Source of the DNA: Bacillota bacterium
GTDB lineage: Bacteria; Bacillota; Clostridia; Lachnospirales; Lachnospiraceae
NCBI GenBank assembly: GCA_023439505.1
Contig: JAEXNR010000016.1
Coordinates: forward strand, 1 to 63,012
Direction: 5' to 3'
Length of the DNA: 63,012 nucleotides
Shown here one piece after another: positions 18,383-27,292 of the stretch (positions within the stretch are counted from its first letter, which is position 1; every line of letters starts with the position of its first letter). Position numbers and translations under genes: made by a program. The notes below the pieces were generated by a model. It was not told the origin of the DNA. It saw only the letters and a list, made by a program, of their open reading frames with translations, and did no database searches.

Positions 18383-18530
18383 TATAATCCTCCATGCCGC
18401 CAATGCCCGCAAATGTGGGCATTAACGTAAATTAGCCGTATGAAAATTTAAATTTCATACTAGCATCCATGCGTGCTGCTTGCTCACACGCATAAATTCA
18501 ACGTGTGAATTAGTATTTCATAATTCAATC
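18382..18530 (-). repeat. structured interspersed repeat, copy 2, inside the ECF operon
   Basis: Read on the minus strand, this is the longest of three related copies. It has a TGAATTA/TAATTCA hairpin, two extra hairpins (ATGCGTG/CACGCAT and GTATGAAA/TTTCATAC), then AATGCCC pairing perfectly with GGGCATT, and GGAGGA five bases before the ATPase ATG. It fills almost the whole gap between the T-component and ATPase genes. It could therefore control ATPase translation relative to the upstream genes. Confidence 0.7.
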
Positions 18531-18541
18531 TAATCCTCTCT

Positions 18542-19267
18542 TTATGGTATTAAATATAAAACAATTCCAGCGACTACAATGATAAATATGATACAATCAA
18601 GTAAATGGAAGCCTATCCTGCATATATTTGTTCTTCTGCATTTATTCCCCAGACCTTTTGTAAGAGAGGCAGCAGATAATTCCTCTCCGACTCTAACAAC
18701 AGACATCATCAAAGGTACTATTTTATACTCTAAATAAAGGATCGGACTCTTGAATATTGTAGATTTCCTGATACCCCTCATTTTCATTGCCGAATTAATT
18801 GATTGAGATTCTTCCAATATAGTTGGTATAAATCGAAATACAACAGAAAATGGTATGGAAATGGCATCAGAAATATGCATTCTCATCATAGCACTTTGAA
18901 ACTCGCTCACAGTGGTTGTGGAAATCATGTAATATCCAGCAATGAACCCGGGAATAAATCGGGTTACCAGGCTTGAGCTAATCAATATAATAAAACTTAA
19001 AATACCCTGGCTATGAAGTAAATAGACAGATTCCGAAAAAGATGCAAGGGAAAAAACAGAAATATATAAAAGGCTGTTTTTCCATTTCTTTTCACTGAGT
19101 AATAATACAGCAGGCAACATGGCAAGTAGTATACGGGCTATTCCATCAGAACCGGTAACACCTCCACTTATTAATACGAGACTGACAGAGGCAGTTATTA
19201 ATATTTTTGTTCTTGGATCCAATTTCAACTTTGATTTTGGAACTCCAAGCATAACATTATTTGTCAT
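18542..19267 (-). CDS. ECF transporter transmembrane T component (EcfT/CbiQ-like)
   Basis: The 241-residue protein has five or so membrane helices and opens with KLKLDPRTKIL, as CbiQ/EcfT proteins do. The first coupling motif AMKMRGI (near residue 162) keeps the Ala-Arg-Gly pattern. The second is SLTKGLG (near 205), with Lys in place of Arg. It couples the ATPase to the S component. ATG 19267 has AAAGGAGG seven bases upstream, 13 bases after the S-component stop. Confidence 0.9.
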   Translation of the reverse strand: MTNNVMLGVPKSKLKLDPRTKILITASVSLVLISGGVTGSDGIARILLAMLPAVLLLSEKKWKNSLLYISVFSLASFSESVYLLHSQGILSFIILISSSLVTRFIPGFIAGYYMISTTTVSEFQSAMMRMHISDAISIPFSVVFRFIPTILEESQSINSAMKMRGIRKSTIFKSPILYLEYKIVPLMMSVVRVGEELSAASLTKGLGNKCRRTNICRIGFHLLDCIIFIIVVAGIVLYLIP

Positions 19268-19280
19268 AGAGAAACCTCCT

Positions 19281-19862
19281 TTAAGCAATGCCTGCTCTTT
19301 TGAAATGTTTCTTCAGGACAGATTTTCCTAAATAACCGCCAATAAGCCCGCCCACAACAACCAGAAGTGCCATGAAGTAAAATACCCATGAAGGAGTAAG
19401 TGACTGCAATGTGTCTGCATAAGTATCTCCATATCCTTCTCTAATGGAATTGAAATAGGAATCTCGCATAAAGAAAAGAGGGGCAAGAGCACCAAGAATC
19501 CATTCGCTGAAAATGATATAACCTAGAAGCATTGTTTTCCAAGACATGTAATTGCCTGCTTTCATAACAACATCACCTAAAAATGCAAAAACTACGCCAG
19601 TGATAAGAATTGGCCATGGATGCCCCATGAAAAACATTAATAATCCTAAAATAAAACCACTAATCGTAATCATGCCAAATTTTTTCACTCTTGTCAGATA
19701 TAATATGTATGGAATGCCTGCGGTGATTGGGCAAAGAAGTGGCAGTAGCACCATAAAAATCGGTATGTATCCCGTCATTCCAGTAGCAAAATAGCATACA
19801 CAATATAGGGCTGTGAACATACCAATGTTAATATAATCTTTTACTTGTAACTTCATGTTCAT
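19281..19862 (-). CDS. ECF transporter substrate-binding S component (MptD/Trep_Strep type)
   Basis: The 193-residue protein has about six membrane helices and the MptD/Trep_Strep S-component pattern (KDYINIGMFTALYCVCYFATG at the start, GHPWPILITGVVFAFLGDVVMK near residue 80). It binds the transported micronutrient, which is not known for this subfamily. ATG 19862 has TTGGAGG eight bases upstream. It heads the operon whose promoter carries TetR operator O1. Confidence 0.88.
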   Translation of the reverse strand: MNMKLQVKDYINIGMFTALYCVCYFATGMTGYIPIFMVLLPLLCPITAGIPYILYLTRVKKFGMITISGFILGLLMFFMGHPWPILITGVVFAFLGDVVMKAGNYMSWKTMLLGYIIFSEWILGALAPLFFMRDSYFNSIREGYGDTYADTLQSLTPSWVFYFMALLVVVGGLIGGYLGKSVLKKHFKRAGIA

Positions 19863-19886
19863 ATCAATATCCTCCAAAAATGTTAT

Positions 19887-19937
19887 TATAGTTAGCGGTG
19901 ACTAACTATAATATAACACTTTTTTTCCTGATGTCAA
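19887..19937 (-). promoter_or_regulatory. promoter of the ECF operon with TetR operator O1
   Basis: On the minus strand TTGACA (19937-19932) and TATTAT (19913-19908) are 18 bases apart. The perfect palindrome TATAGTTAG-N6-CTAACTATA (19887-19910) overlaps the -10 box and start site. The AGTTAG-N6-CTAACT core with the same spacing recurs at 20679-20696, ahead of the ABC pair. Confidence 0.75.
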
Positions 19938-19957
19938 TGATAAATTTCAAATTAGTG

Positions 19958-20011
19958 TTGACAAAATATTTGGAAAATGATAGGCTGTAAACAGTGTTAG
20001 CGAACACTGTT
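19958..20011 (+). promoter_or_regulatory. promoter of the TetR gene with palindrome O2
   Basis: TTGACA (19958-19963) with a weak TAGGCT (19981-19986) is the likely promoter. AACAGTGTT-AGCG-AACACTGTT (19990-20011) is a perfect palindrome at the start site. A GTTAGC half-site of the O1/O3 type is embedded at 19996-20001. O2 is thus related to, but not identical with, the other two operators. Confidence 0.55.
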
Positions 20012-20040
20012 AACTAATATTTCAAAGAAGGGAGGACTTT

Positions 20041-20655
20041 ATGCCAAGGGATAAAAGTGAAGCGAGTATAAGAATTATTTGGGCTGCAAAAAAGGAGTTT
20101 ATGGAAAACGGCTTTGAACGAGCGTCCATGCGTACCATAGCCGCTGAGGCTGGGATGAGCGCCGCTGGTCTTTACCGGCATTTTGCTGATAAAGAGGCTA
20201 TGTTTGAAGCATTGCTAAAGCCATTGTTTGAACAGTTCCGTATTGAATTTGAAAAACATAAGAGGATGGATTACATTTTATTGGAATCGAATCAATTAGA
20301 TGATATGTGGCAGAATAATGCTGATCTGAAGCTATTGATTCAGCTTATGTACGATTATCATGATGAATTTAAACTGTTGCTTTGTTGCGCGCAAGGGACC
20401 AAACATGAAAATTTTATTCATGATTTTGTAGCTATGGAGGAGAGAGAGACTCTGGAATATATGCAAGAGGCAAAAAGGGCAGGCATTTCTGTCAATGACA
20501 TTGTGCCAAAAGAATTACATTTGTTGTTAAGCGCATATTATACGGCGGTATTTGAAATTATTGTACATGATTTTTCAAGAGAAGAGGCAGAACATTATTT
20601 AGAGACGCTTCAAAAATTCTTTTATCCTGGATGGAGAAGTGTTTTGGGACTATAA
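20041..20655 (+). CDS. TetR/AcrR regulator of the transport regulon
   Basis: The 204-residue protein has an N-terminal TetR DNA-binding domain (TIAAEAGMSAAGLYRHFADKEAMFEALL, residues 35-62) and a helical C-terminal domain. AAGGGAGGAC precedes the ATG. It lies between the divergent ECF operon and the co-directional ABC pair. Related palindromes stand before all three units, so it probably represses them together and itself. Confidence 0.9.
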   Translation: MPRDKSEASIRIIWAAKKEFMENGFERASMRTIAAEAGMSAAGLYRHFADKEAMFEALLKPLFEQFRIEFEKHKRMDYILLESNQLDDMWQNNADLKLLIQLMYDYHDEFKLLLCCAQGTKHENFIHDFVAMEERETLEYMQEAKRAGISVNDIVPKELHLLLSAYYTAVFEIIVHDFSREEAEHYLETLQKFFYPGWRSVLGL

Positions 20656-20678
20656 AAGTCCCTGTTTTTTTGATTGGA

Positions 20679-20696
20679 AGTTAGCCAAGACTAACT
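20679..20696 (+). promoter_or_regulatory. TetR operator O3 ahead of the ABC pair
   Basis: AGTTAG-CCAAGA-CTAACT is a perfect inverted repeat with the same six-base spacing as O1. It lies just upstream of the AAAAGGAGG ribosome site of the first ABC gene. Confidence 0.7.
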
Positions 20697-20715
20697 AAAA
20701 GGAGGAATTGGTATT

Positions 20716-22479
20716 GTGAAGGAAAAAAAAGAAAATGCAATTCAGATATTGTTTCAGTTCGTTGGAGAAGATAAAGGGAAAATGACCCTATCTGTTATCT
20801 TAGCTATCATAGGTGAGCTGTTTGGAATGCTTCCGTTTCTTTCGGCTGCACTTATGGCAAATGATATTTATGCAGGGGTAATTACATATGAAAAAGCAAT
20901 TACATGGTCAATACTTGCGATGATCGGAATTATACTCAGAACAGTATTCTGTTGGAAGTCCTCCAGCAGAAGCCATGGAGTTGCGTTTACTATTTTAAAG
21001 AATATCCGCAAAGCAATTGCCGATAAGATGAAACGAGTACCTATGGGGGTCATGCTGGAGACTCCTTCAGGCGCGTTAAAGACACTAATCGTGGATAATG
21101 TAGGTAAATTAGAGGACTCTGTTGCTCATATGATACCGGAAGCGCCATCTCAGATCGCAGCACCATTGGCTTGTATTATACTTATTTTTACTCTTGACTG
21201 GAGAATGGGGCTCATTTCACTGATTACAGTACCTTTAGGGATTCCTTTTATCTTTGGGATGATGAGAGGCTATTCGGAGAAGATGGAGTTGTATCTTCGT
21301 TCTGGTAAGGAAATGAATGCAGCCCTGGTAGAATATGTGGGAGGGATTCAGGTAATAAAAGCCTTTGGAAGAAGTGGCGAATCTTATGGAAAATTCTCAA
21401 AATCAATCCATTTTTTCCATGATAGTACAATGAACTGGTGGAGACAGTGCTGGTTTTGGATGGCAGCTATGAAAGCAATTATTCCATCTACCCTGCTTGG
21501 AACCTTACCCTTTGGAGCGTGGTTATATATGAGAGGGGAAATTACACTTCCGATTTTTATATCCTGTATTATTATTCCATTGGGCTTTATTGCTCCACTA
21601 ATGAAGCTCGCTTTTGGAAGTGAGCAGTTAACAACGATTATGGCTAATCTTCAGCCAATTAGAGAATTCTTAGCAATTAAGGAGCAGGAAAGACCGGAAC
21701 AACGTGCAATATTATTAAATAGCGGGTACACCTTTGACCGGGTAGCATTTTCTTATCAAGAGAAAAAAGAGGTGCTTCATAACCTATCCTTTACAGTAGA
21801 ATCCGGAACGATGACTGCTATTGTCGGACCGTCCGGGTCAGGAAAGTCTACCATTGCGAAATTAATGGCAGGTTTTTGGGATACGGATTCCGGAAGGATA
21901 ACCTATGGAAAAGTAGATATAAAAGATATTCCATTCCATCAGATGATGAGCGAAATAGGATATGTTGCACAAGATAATTTCCTGTTTGATATGTCAATCA
22001 GAGAAAATATTCGCCTGGGAAGTCCGAATGCCAGCAATGAAGAAGTTGAAAAGGCAGCGAAAGCAGCAAATTGCCATGATTTTATTAGAAAACTCGAGAA
22101 GGGATATGACACTTTGGCGGGTGATGCAGGGGACAGACTTTCCGGTGGTGAACGCCAGCGAATCACCATTGCCAGAGCTATGTTAAAAAAAAGTAATGTC
22201 ATTATTCTGGATGAAGCGACTGCTTATGCGGATCCGGAAAGTGAAGCAGCGATTCAAGAAGCAGTAGGAAAACTTGTAGCGGGAAAGACCCTGATAGTTG
22301 TAGCACATAGATTATCCACGATCCAAAATGCGAATCAAATCCTAATTATAGATAAGGGCGCAATTATTGCTGCGGGAACTCACAAAGATTTATTGAAGGA
22401 TTGTGAGTTATATAATACTATGTGGGAACAGCATATCGGAGTGGAAAGAGTGGACAGGAAAGGAGAGCAAGTATGCTGA
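20716..22479 (+). CDS. ABC transporter permease/ATPase, Irt/Ybt-like subunit 1
   Basis: The 587-residue protein joins a type IV (exporter-fold) membrane domain of six helices (residues 15-310) to an ATPase domain (Walker A GPSGSGKST near 375, signature LSGGERQR near 480, Walker B VIILDEATAYADPESE near 500). The ATAxADPE sequence after Walker B is typical of the siderophore-linked IrtA/YbtP branch, where exporter-fold transporters work as importers. GTG 20716 follows AAAAGGAGG. Its partner overlaps its end. Direction and substrate are inferred only. Confidence 0.85.
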   Translation: MKEKKENAIQILFQFVGEDKGKMTLSVILAIIGELFGMLPFLSAALMANDIYAGVITYEKAITWSILAMIGIILRTVFCWKSSSRSHGVAFTILKNIRKAIADKMKRVPMGVMLETPSGALKTLIVDNVGKLEDSVAHMIPEAPSQIAAPLACIILIFTLDWRMGLISLITVPLGIPFIFGMMRGYSEKMELYLRSGKEMNAALVEYVGGIQVIKAFGRSGESYGKFSKSIHFFHDSTMNWWRQCWFWMAAMKAIIPSTLLGTLPFGAWLYMRGEITLPIFISCIIIPLGFIAPLMKLAFGSEQLTTIMANLQPIREFLAIKEQERPEQRAILLNSGYTFDRVAFSYQEKKEVLHNLSFTVESGTMTAIVGPSGSGKSTIAKLMAGFWDTDSGRITYGKVDIKDIPFHQMMSEIGYVAQDNFLFDMSIRENIRLGSPNASNEEVEKAAKAANCHDFIRKLEKGYDTLAGDAGDRLSGGERQRITIARAMLKKSNVIILDEATAYADPESEAAIQEAVGKLVAGKTLIVVAHRLSTIQNANQILIIDKGAIIAAGTHKDLLKDCELYNTMWEQHIGVERVDRKGEQVC

Positions 22480-24194
22480 ATATGATTTTACGGCTTCTGA
22501 AAATCGCAGGCAAAAACAAGCCGGGGATATTGCTCGGAGTCGTTTTTAATATTTTAAAAACTTTTTCTATGGTTTTTATGATTTATGGAATCTACATTAT
22601 TTTAGAGCATCTGGATCAGCTTAATATGAAACGAATAGGGGAATCACTTGCGATTATCATTGGGAGTGTTTTAGGTAGATTCTTCTTTCAATGGCTAATG
22701 GATATTTTTATGAGTGCCAAAGGATTTGATATGTTCAGGGATTATCGCCTGAATGTGGGGGAGCAGTTAAAAAGGGCGCCAATGGGATATTTTTCGGAAC
22801 AAAGATTGGGATCCATTCAAACGGTGCTTACATCTACGGTAATTGAATTAGAACAGTATTCGATGTTAGCCATTACCGATTTGACTGGTGGAGTTTTCAT
22901 GGCACTGATTATGAGCATATGCTTTTTGTTTTATAGTCCACTATTTTCGCTATTGACCCTATGCGGGCTGGCCGCAGGAATGTGGGTATTACACATAATA
23001 CAAATAAAAGGTACTTTACATACGCCGTTGGTGCAGGCGGCGCAGGAAAATCTTACAACACAGGCGCTGGAATATATCAGAGGGATCTCTGTCATGCGCG
23101 CATTTTCCGTAGAGAATAAGGGAACCGCTATCTATCGCGCGTTTGAGCAAAAAAGGAATGCAGATTTAGAGCAGGAGCATGCTGTCGCAGGATTATTAAA
23201 ATGGTATTCGGCGGTTTATAAAATAACAGGGGCTTTTTTAATGGCGTTATCGGCATACCTATATATATCAGACAAGATTAGTCTCTCATACAGTCTGATG
23301 TTTATTGTATGTGCGTTTATCGTTTATGCAGAAATGGAGCAAATGGGAGATGGTGCTTTTCTGGCCAAAAAAATCAGTACAGAGCTGGATCGGTTAGAAA
23401 ATGTCACGAGTATACCCGCAATGGATATTAGTGACAAAGAATTAAAATTAAAAAAATATGATATTGAGTTTAAGAATGTTTCATTTGGATATGACAATCA
23501 GGAAATTATTCACAATATATCTTTTCAGGTAAAGCAAGGGACTACTTGTGCAATCGTAGGTCCTTCGGGTTCCGGTAAAACAACATTATGTAATCTGATT
23601 GCAAGATTCTGGGATATAAATGCCGGGGAGATACGAATAGGGGGTGAGAAAATAAGAGAGTATACAGCAGATAGTCTCCTGCGTTACATCAGTATGGTTT
23701 TTCAAAATGTCTATTTGTTTAACGATACAATAGAAAATAACATTCTTTTCGGTGATCCGGATGCTACCCCTATGCAGATGATAGAAGCAGCAAAAAAAGC
23801 AAGATGCCATGAGTTTATCATGAATTTGCCCGAGGGATATCAAACATTGGTCGGCGAAGGGGGATCTACATTATCAGGCGGAGAGAAGCAAAGAATTTCC
23901 ATTGCAAGAGCTATTCTTAAAAATGCGCCGATCATTATTTTAGACGAAGCTACCTCCAGCGTAGATCCGGAAAATGAGCATGAATTAATTGGAGCATTGA
24001 GAGAATTGACAAAGGGGAAAACACTTATTTCGATCGCACATAGGTTGACGACAGTTCAAGAGGCAGATCAGATATTGGTATTAGAAAATGGCTGTATCAG
24101 TCAGCAAGGAAACCATCGGGAGCTAATAACTTGCGAAGGAATTTATAAGCGTTTCTGGGAACAAAGACAAAGGGCCGTTGGATGGAAATTATAA
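22473..24194 (+). CDS. ABC transporter permease/ATPase, Irt/Ybt-like subunit 2
   Basis: The 573-residue partner has the same six-helix plus ATPase layout (Walker A GPSGSGKTT near 375, LSGGEKQRIS near 475, IIILDEATSSVDPENE near 495). It overlaps subunit 1 by seven bases and starts behind AAAGGAGAG, so the two should form a heterodimer. An in-frame upstream codon at 22422 would only add 17 residues with no ribosome site. A strong terminator at 24241 ends the unit. Confidence 0.87.
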   Translation: MLNMILRLLKIAGKNKPGILLGVVFNILKTFSMVFMIYGIYIILEHLDQLNMKRIGESLAIIIGSVLGRFFFQWLMDIFMSAKGFDMFRDYRLNVGEQLKRAPMGYFSEQRLGSIQTVLTSTVIELEQYSMLAITDLTGGVFMALIMSICFLFYSPLFSLLTLCGLAAGMWVLHIIQIKGTLHTPLVQAAQENLTTQALEYIRGISVMRAFSVENKGTAIYRAFEQKRNADLEQEHAVAGLLKWYSAVYKITGAFLMALSAYLYISDKISLSYSLMFIVCAFIVYAEMEQMGDGAFLAKKISTELDRLENVTSIPAMDISDKELKLKKYDIEFKNVSFGYDNQEIIHNISFQVKQGTTCAIVGPSGSGKTTLCNLIARFWDINAGEIRIGGEKIREYTADSLLRYISMVFQNVYLFNDTIENNILFGDPDATPMQMIEAAKKARCHEFIMNLPEGYQTLVGEGGSTLSGGEKQRISIARAILKNAPIIILDEATSSVDPENEHELIGALRELTKGKTLISIAHRLTTVQEADQILVLENGCISQQGNHRELITCEGIYKRFWEQRQRAVGWKL

Positions 24195-24240
24195 GAGATA
24201 AGAGCAATCGCAAGCCGTTTTAACAGTCATGAATTTTGAA

Positions 24241-24278
24241 GCAATACGGAATGTTTAAAGTTTTCCGTATTGCTTTTT
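24241..24278 (+). terminator. Rho-independent terminator
   Basis: GCAATACGGAA (24241-24251) pairs perfectly with TTCCGTATTGC (24263-24273), and five T follow. Confidence 0.88.
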
Positions 24279-24468
24279 AGTTACTTTGTATTCCAGTTTT
24301 TCCTGGTATACAGGTAAAGTTCATGTAGAAAAATGTGGAAAACTATGGTATTATGAAACATAAACTATCCTAAATAATAAAATAACGTGATATGAATTAA
24401 TGAAGCACACCCAAGAAAAACTTACTAACAAGTTCAAGTGGAAAGGTATGAAAACAAAGGAGTTTATT

Positions 24469-25662
24469 ATGAGTTATCATTATTATTTGACCTTATTTCC
24501 CTGCGTAACAAAAGAGTCGATCAGGTTTGGGGTTATCAGCCAAAACCTCAAACATATCGGTGAATTCAGGATGGAGTATTTGGGTAAGACAGAAGACGAC
24601 TGTTATGGAGAATTGGAAGAATTCTTACTGACAGGACTTAAGGAAGAAATTCATTCTGCCGGGGAACTCAATGTGATGTTATCAGAATTTATAAATTGTC
24701 TGGAAGAGGAAAATCTTCCTGCTGAAATGGATACAATACCATCCATGTCATTTAGTCCGGTTGAAACAGAGGAATTGTTAAGTCTTAACAGAAGTTTAGC
24801 AGGAAAAATAGATTGGGAATGGTTTCCTGAGGGCGTCAAAGTTCTGAATTTAAATGAAACAGATGATGATATAATTCGTCTATTCCATAAGATTAAAATA
24901 TTGTATTATGATTTTCACTTAGAGTATCTTCTTGAAGGCAGTCTGCGTCAGGCTTATGATGAGGATCAAAAGCAAAAGGGACCGAAGCTGCAACTAACAG
25001 AAGAGCAACAAGAAAAATTCGAGGAAGATACGATCATAGCAAACCTAAGCCCAGGAAAGCTTCCTGATTATCAACTAAAGAACTATGAGATCAGTTATGA
25101 TCAGTACTGTGATGATCCCTGCTTCTATGAAATTTATATTCCTGGATACGGAGCGAATCTGGGATTTGACGTGGTAATGAAAGATTATGCATTCTATCAA
25201 ATGAAGCATTTGAAAAAAATCTGGATTTACGATGGAATCAACTATTTTGGCAAATCTGTTTTTGGAAATTGTGTCAACCTGGAATATGTGTATTTTGGCA
25301 GTGACATTAAGGAAATTCCGGAAGATACTTTCTATCATTGTTCCTCTTTAGCACAAGTGAATCTACCCTCCTCAGTAAAAGTGATCGGCAGATATGCATT
25401 TGAAAATTGCGGTAATTTAAAAACGCTTACATTGCCTGACAAATTGGAAAAGATTGATAAGTATGCTTTTCATAATTCTGGACTTGTGGAAATTTGTATT
25501 CCTGACAGTGTGAGCTCAATTGGTTATGGTGCATTTGAAAATTGCAGGGAACTTAAAACCATTGAATTTCCTGCGGCTATGAGAGGAACTACTGTTGACT
25601 GTATGAAAGGATGCAGTAATTTGCTATCTGTCCGCTATCGGAAGAGAAAAGAAGCGGAATGA
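24469..25662 (+). CDS. cytoplasmic leucine-rich repeat (LRR_5/BspA-like) protein A
   Basis: The 397-residue protein has an unrecognised N-terminal region (1-225) and a C-terminal array of LRR_5 repeats (about 240-390: FGNCVNLEYVYFGSDIKEIP, YAFENCGNLKTLTLPDKLEKI). Unlike most BspA-type proteins it has no signal peptide, so it should stay in the cytosol. I start at ATG 24469 because it aligns with the paralogue's MSYHY start and follows AAAGGAG. The neighbour at 25704 is a tandem paralogue. Confidence 0.8.
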   Translation: MSYHYYLTLFPCVTKESIRFGVISQNLKHIGEFRMEYLGKTEDDCYGELEEFLLTGLKEEIHSAGELNVMLSEFINCLEEENLPAEMDTIPSMSFSPVETEELLSLNRSLAGKIDWEWFPEGVKVLNLNETDDDIIRLFHKIKILYYDFHLEYLLEGSLRQAYDEDQKQKGPKLQLTEEQQEKFEEDTIIANLSPGKLPDYQLKNYEISYDQYCDDPCFYEIYIPGYGANLGFDVVMKDYAFYQMKHLKKIWIYDGINYFGKSVFGNCVNLEYVYFGSDIKEIPEDTFYHCSSLAQVNLPSSVKVIGRYAFENCGNLKTLTLPDKLEKIDKYAFHNSGLVEICIPDSVSSIGYGAFENCRELKTIEFPAAMRGTTVDCMKGCSNLLSVRYRKRKEAE

Positions 25663-25703
25663 TAAATGGTTACTCATGATAAAAAATAAAGGAGATGTGA
25701 ACT

Positions 25704-27092
25704 ATGAGTTATCACTATTTACTTGAACTGGATCTTTTTGCAACGCAGGAATCGATTTGCAAAGGGGTGATCAGACACAACCTTGAAAACATAACTGATT
25801 TTAGAATAGATTATTTAGGATGCACCGGAGATGAAGAAGAAGGCGTCTCAGATAAATTGCTGATAACAGGGCTTTCCACACAAATTCATCAGTTGAAGCA
25901 ATTTGATACAATATTAACAGATTTTGCAGCCTATCTTCAGATCGATTATCTTCCGGATACTTATCGGGGAGATTGTATCCCGTATCTGGGATACACCCCG
26001 GTTCCCATTCATGAAGTGATGGATTATTACAGGCCGTTAACAGGGACGATAGATAGGGGCTGGTTCCCCAATGGAACAAAGCTCAGTCTATCTGCCGATG
26101 AGGAGGAAGAGCTCTATGGCAGTATAAAAACCTTATACTATGATTATCATTTGCAGTATCAACTTAGCGATCAAGTCCGTAAAGAATATGATGTGTATAG
26201 GGCACAAAGAGAAGAGTTCATGGAATTTAGTGAGGAACAAAGAAAAACAGTGAAGGAAATGGATGCGACATTTGCGTTTCTTTTTCCTGGTTATACAATT
26301 TTAAATTTTGATTTGAAAAAAGGGGGCATCCGTTACGGCGGATATCATATCGCAGCACATCTTCATAACATTGCAATAGCACCATATGCAAGAGATATGG
26401 GATTTGAAGCGGATATAAAAGATCGTGGGTTTGCCGGGTGTGAGATTCTGGAGCGTGTTATAATTAATGAGGAGATTACAGATTTTGGAGCGGCTGCTTT
26501 TGAGAACTGTATCAACCTAAAAGAAATAAGTTTTAACAATGATACGAAGGAAATACCTACGTTTACATTTTATAATTGCAGGTCTTTGACAAAAGCAGTG
26601 TTGCCGGAACAAATGGAGCGTATCGGCAGTTATGCGTTTTTAGGATGTAGTGCATACGGTAAGGAACATCTTGCTTTACCAAATACACTGGAAGAGATAG
26701 GAACCGGTGCTTTTATCGCATCAGGTCTTGTTTCGATTGATTTGCATGAGTGTACAAAATTAGAGAAAATTCCGCTGGAGTGCTTTAGGGGATGCGGCAA
26801 TTTAAAGAAGATTGAACTGGCAGAAGGGTTAACCAAAATCGGGGATCGTGCTTTTAGTGGATGCACGAATCTGGAAAATATCACGATTCCGTCTACTGTG
26901 AAAGAAATGGGTTATGAGGTGTTTGCGGATTGTTTGAATCTGGAGAGTATTACCTTTTACAGCAATGAAATAATACTAGACCACTTTGAGTTTGACAAAA
27001 CGGCAATTACTACACTGATCAAATGCAAAGAGGGATCAAATATCCATGAAATGGCCATGGGAATGAAGTGGAATTTTGAACTGATAAATTGA
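25704..27092 (+). CDS. cytoplasmic leucine-rich repeat (LRR_5/BspA-like) protein B
   Basis: The 462-residue paralogue of the preceding protein starts with MSYHYLLELDLFATQESI and has the same N-terminal region (GTIDRGWFPNGTKL matching GKIDWEWFPEGVKV). It has more LRR_5 repeats in residues 235-440 (FENCINLKEISFNNDTKEIP and similar). It has no signal peptide. AAAGGAGATG precedes the ATG, 41 bases behind copy A. LRR_5 repeats bind proteins, and the shared N-terminal domain is not one I know. Confidence 0.82.
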   Translation: MSYHYLLELDLFATQESICKGVIRHNLENITDFRIDYLGCTGDEEEGVSDKLLITGLSTQIHQLKQFDTILTDFAAYLQIDYLPDTYRGDCIPYLGYTPVPIHEVMDYYRPLTGTIDRGWFPNGTKLSLSADEEEELYGSIKTLYYDYHLQYQLSDQVRKEYDVYRAQREEFMEFSEEQRKTVKEMDATFAFLFPGYTILNFDLKKGGIRYGGYHIAAHLHNIAIAPYARDMGFEADIKDRGFAGCEILERVIINEEITDFGAAAFENCINLKEISFNNDTKEIPTFTFYNCRSLTKAVLPEQMERIGSYAFLGCSAYGKEHLALPNTLEEIGTGAFIASGLVSIDLHECTKLEKIPLECFRGCGNLKKIELAEGLTKIGDRAFSGCTNLENITIPSTVKEMGYEVFADCLNLESITFYSNEIILDHFEFDKTAITTLIKCKEGSNIHEMAMGMKWNFELIN

Positions 27093-27142
27093 GGGGTCTC
27101 ATAAGTGTTTGCGCGGGAATAATATACGGGCTGTAACAGGAG

Positions 27143-27254
27143 CGTAACCGTAACCGTAACCGTAACAGTAATAGTAAAAGTAATAGTAATATTAACCGTA
27201 ACCGTAATAGTAATAATAGTAATAATAGTAATAATAGTAGTAGTAACAGTAACA
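27143..27254 (+). repeat. GTAACC / AATAGT microsatellite
   Basis: A run of period-six CGTAAC units grades into AGTAAT units and then period-three AATAAT/AGTAGT units over about 110 bases. It ends 38 bases before the AraC gene. No frame through it has a start codon and ribosome site, so it is probably non-coding. Such tracts change length by slippage and could tune the spacing of nearby promoter elements. Confidence 0.85.
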
Positions 27255-27292
27255 GGAATTGAACATGGATTGTATCAGGAGGAACAGGGGCT

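Noticed and set aside
27143..27254. CRISPR array or coding Val-Thr / Arg-Asn repeat protein
   Set aside because: There are no spacers, the unit is 3-6 bases, and the open frames through it lack a start codon with a ribosome site.
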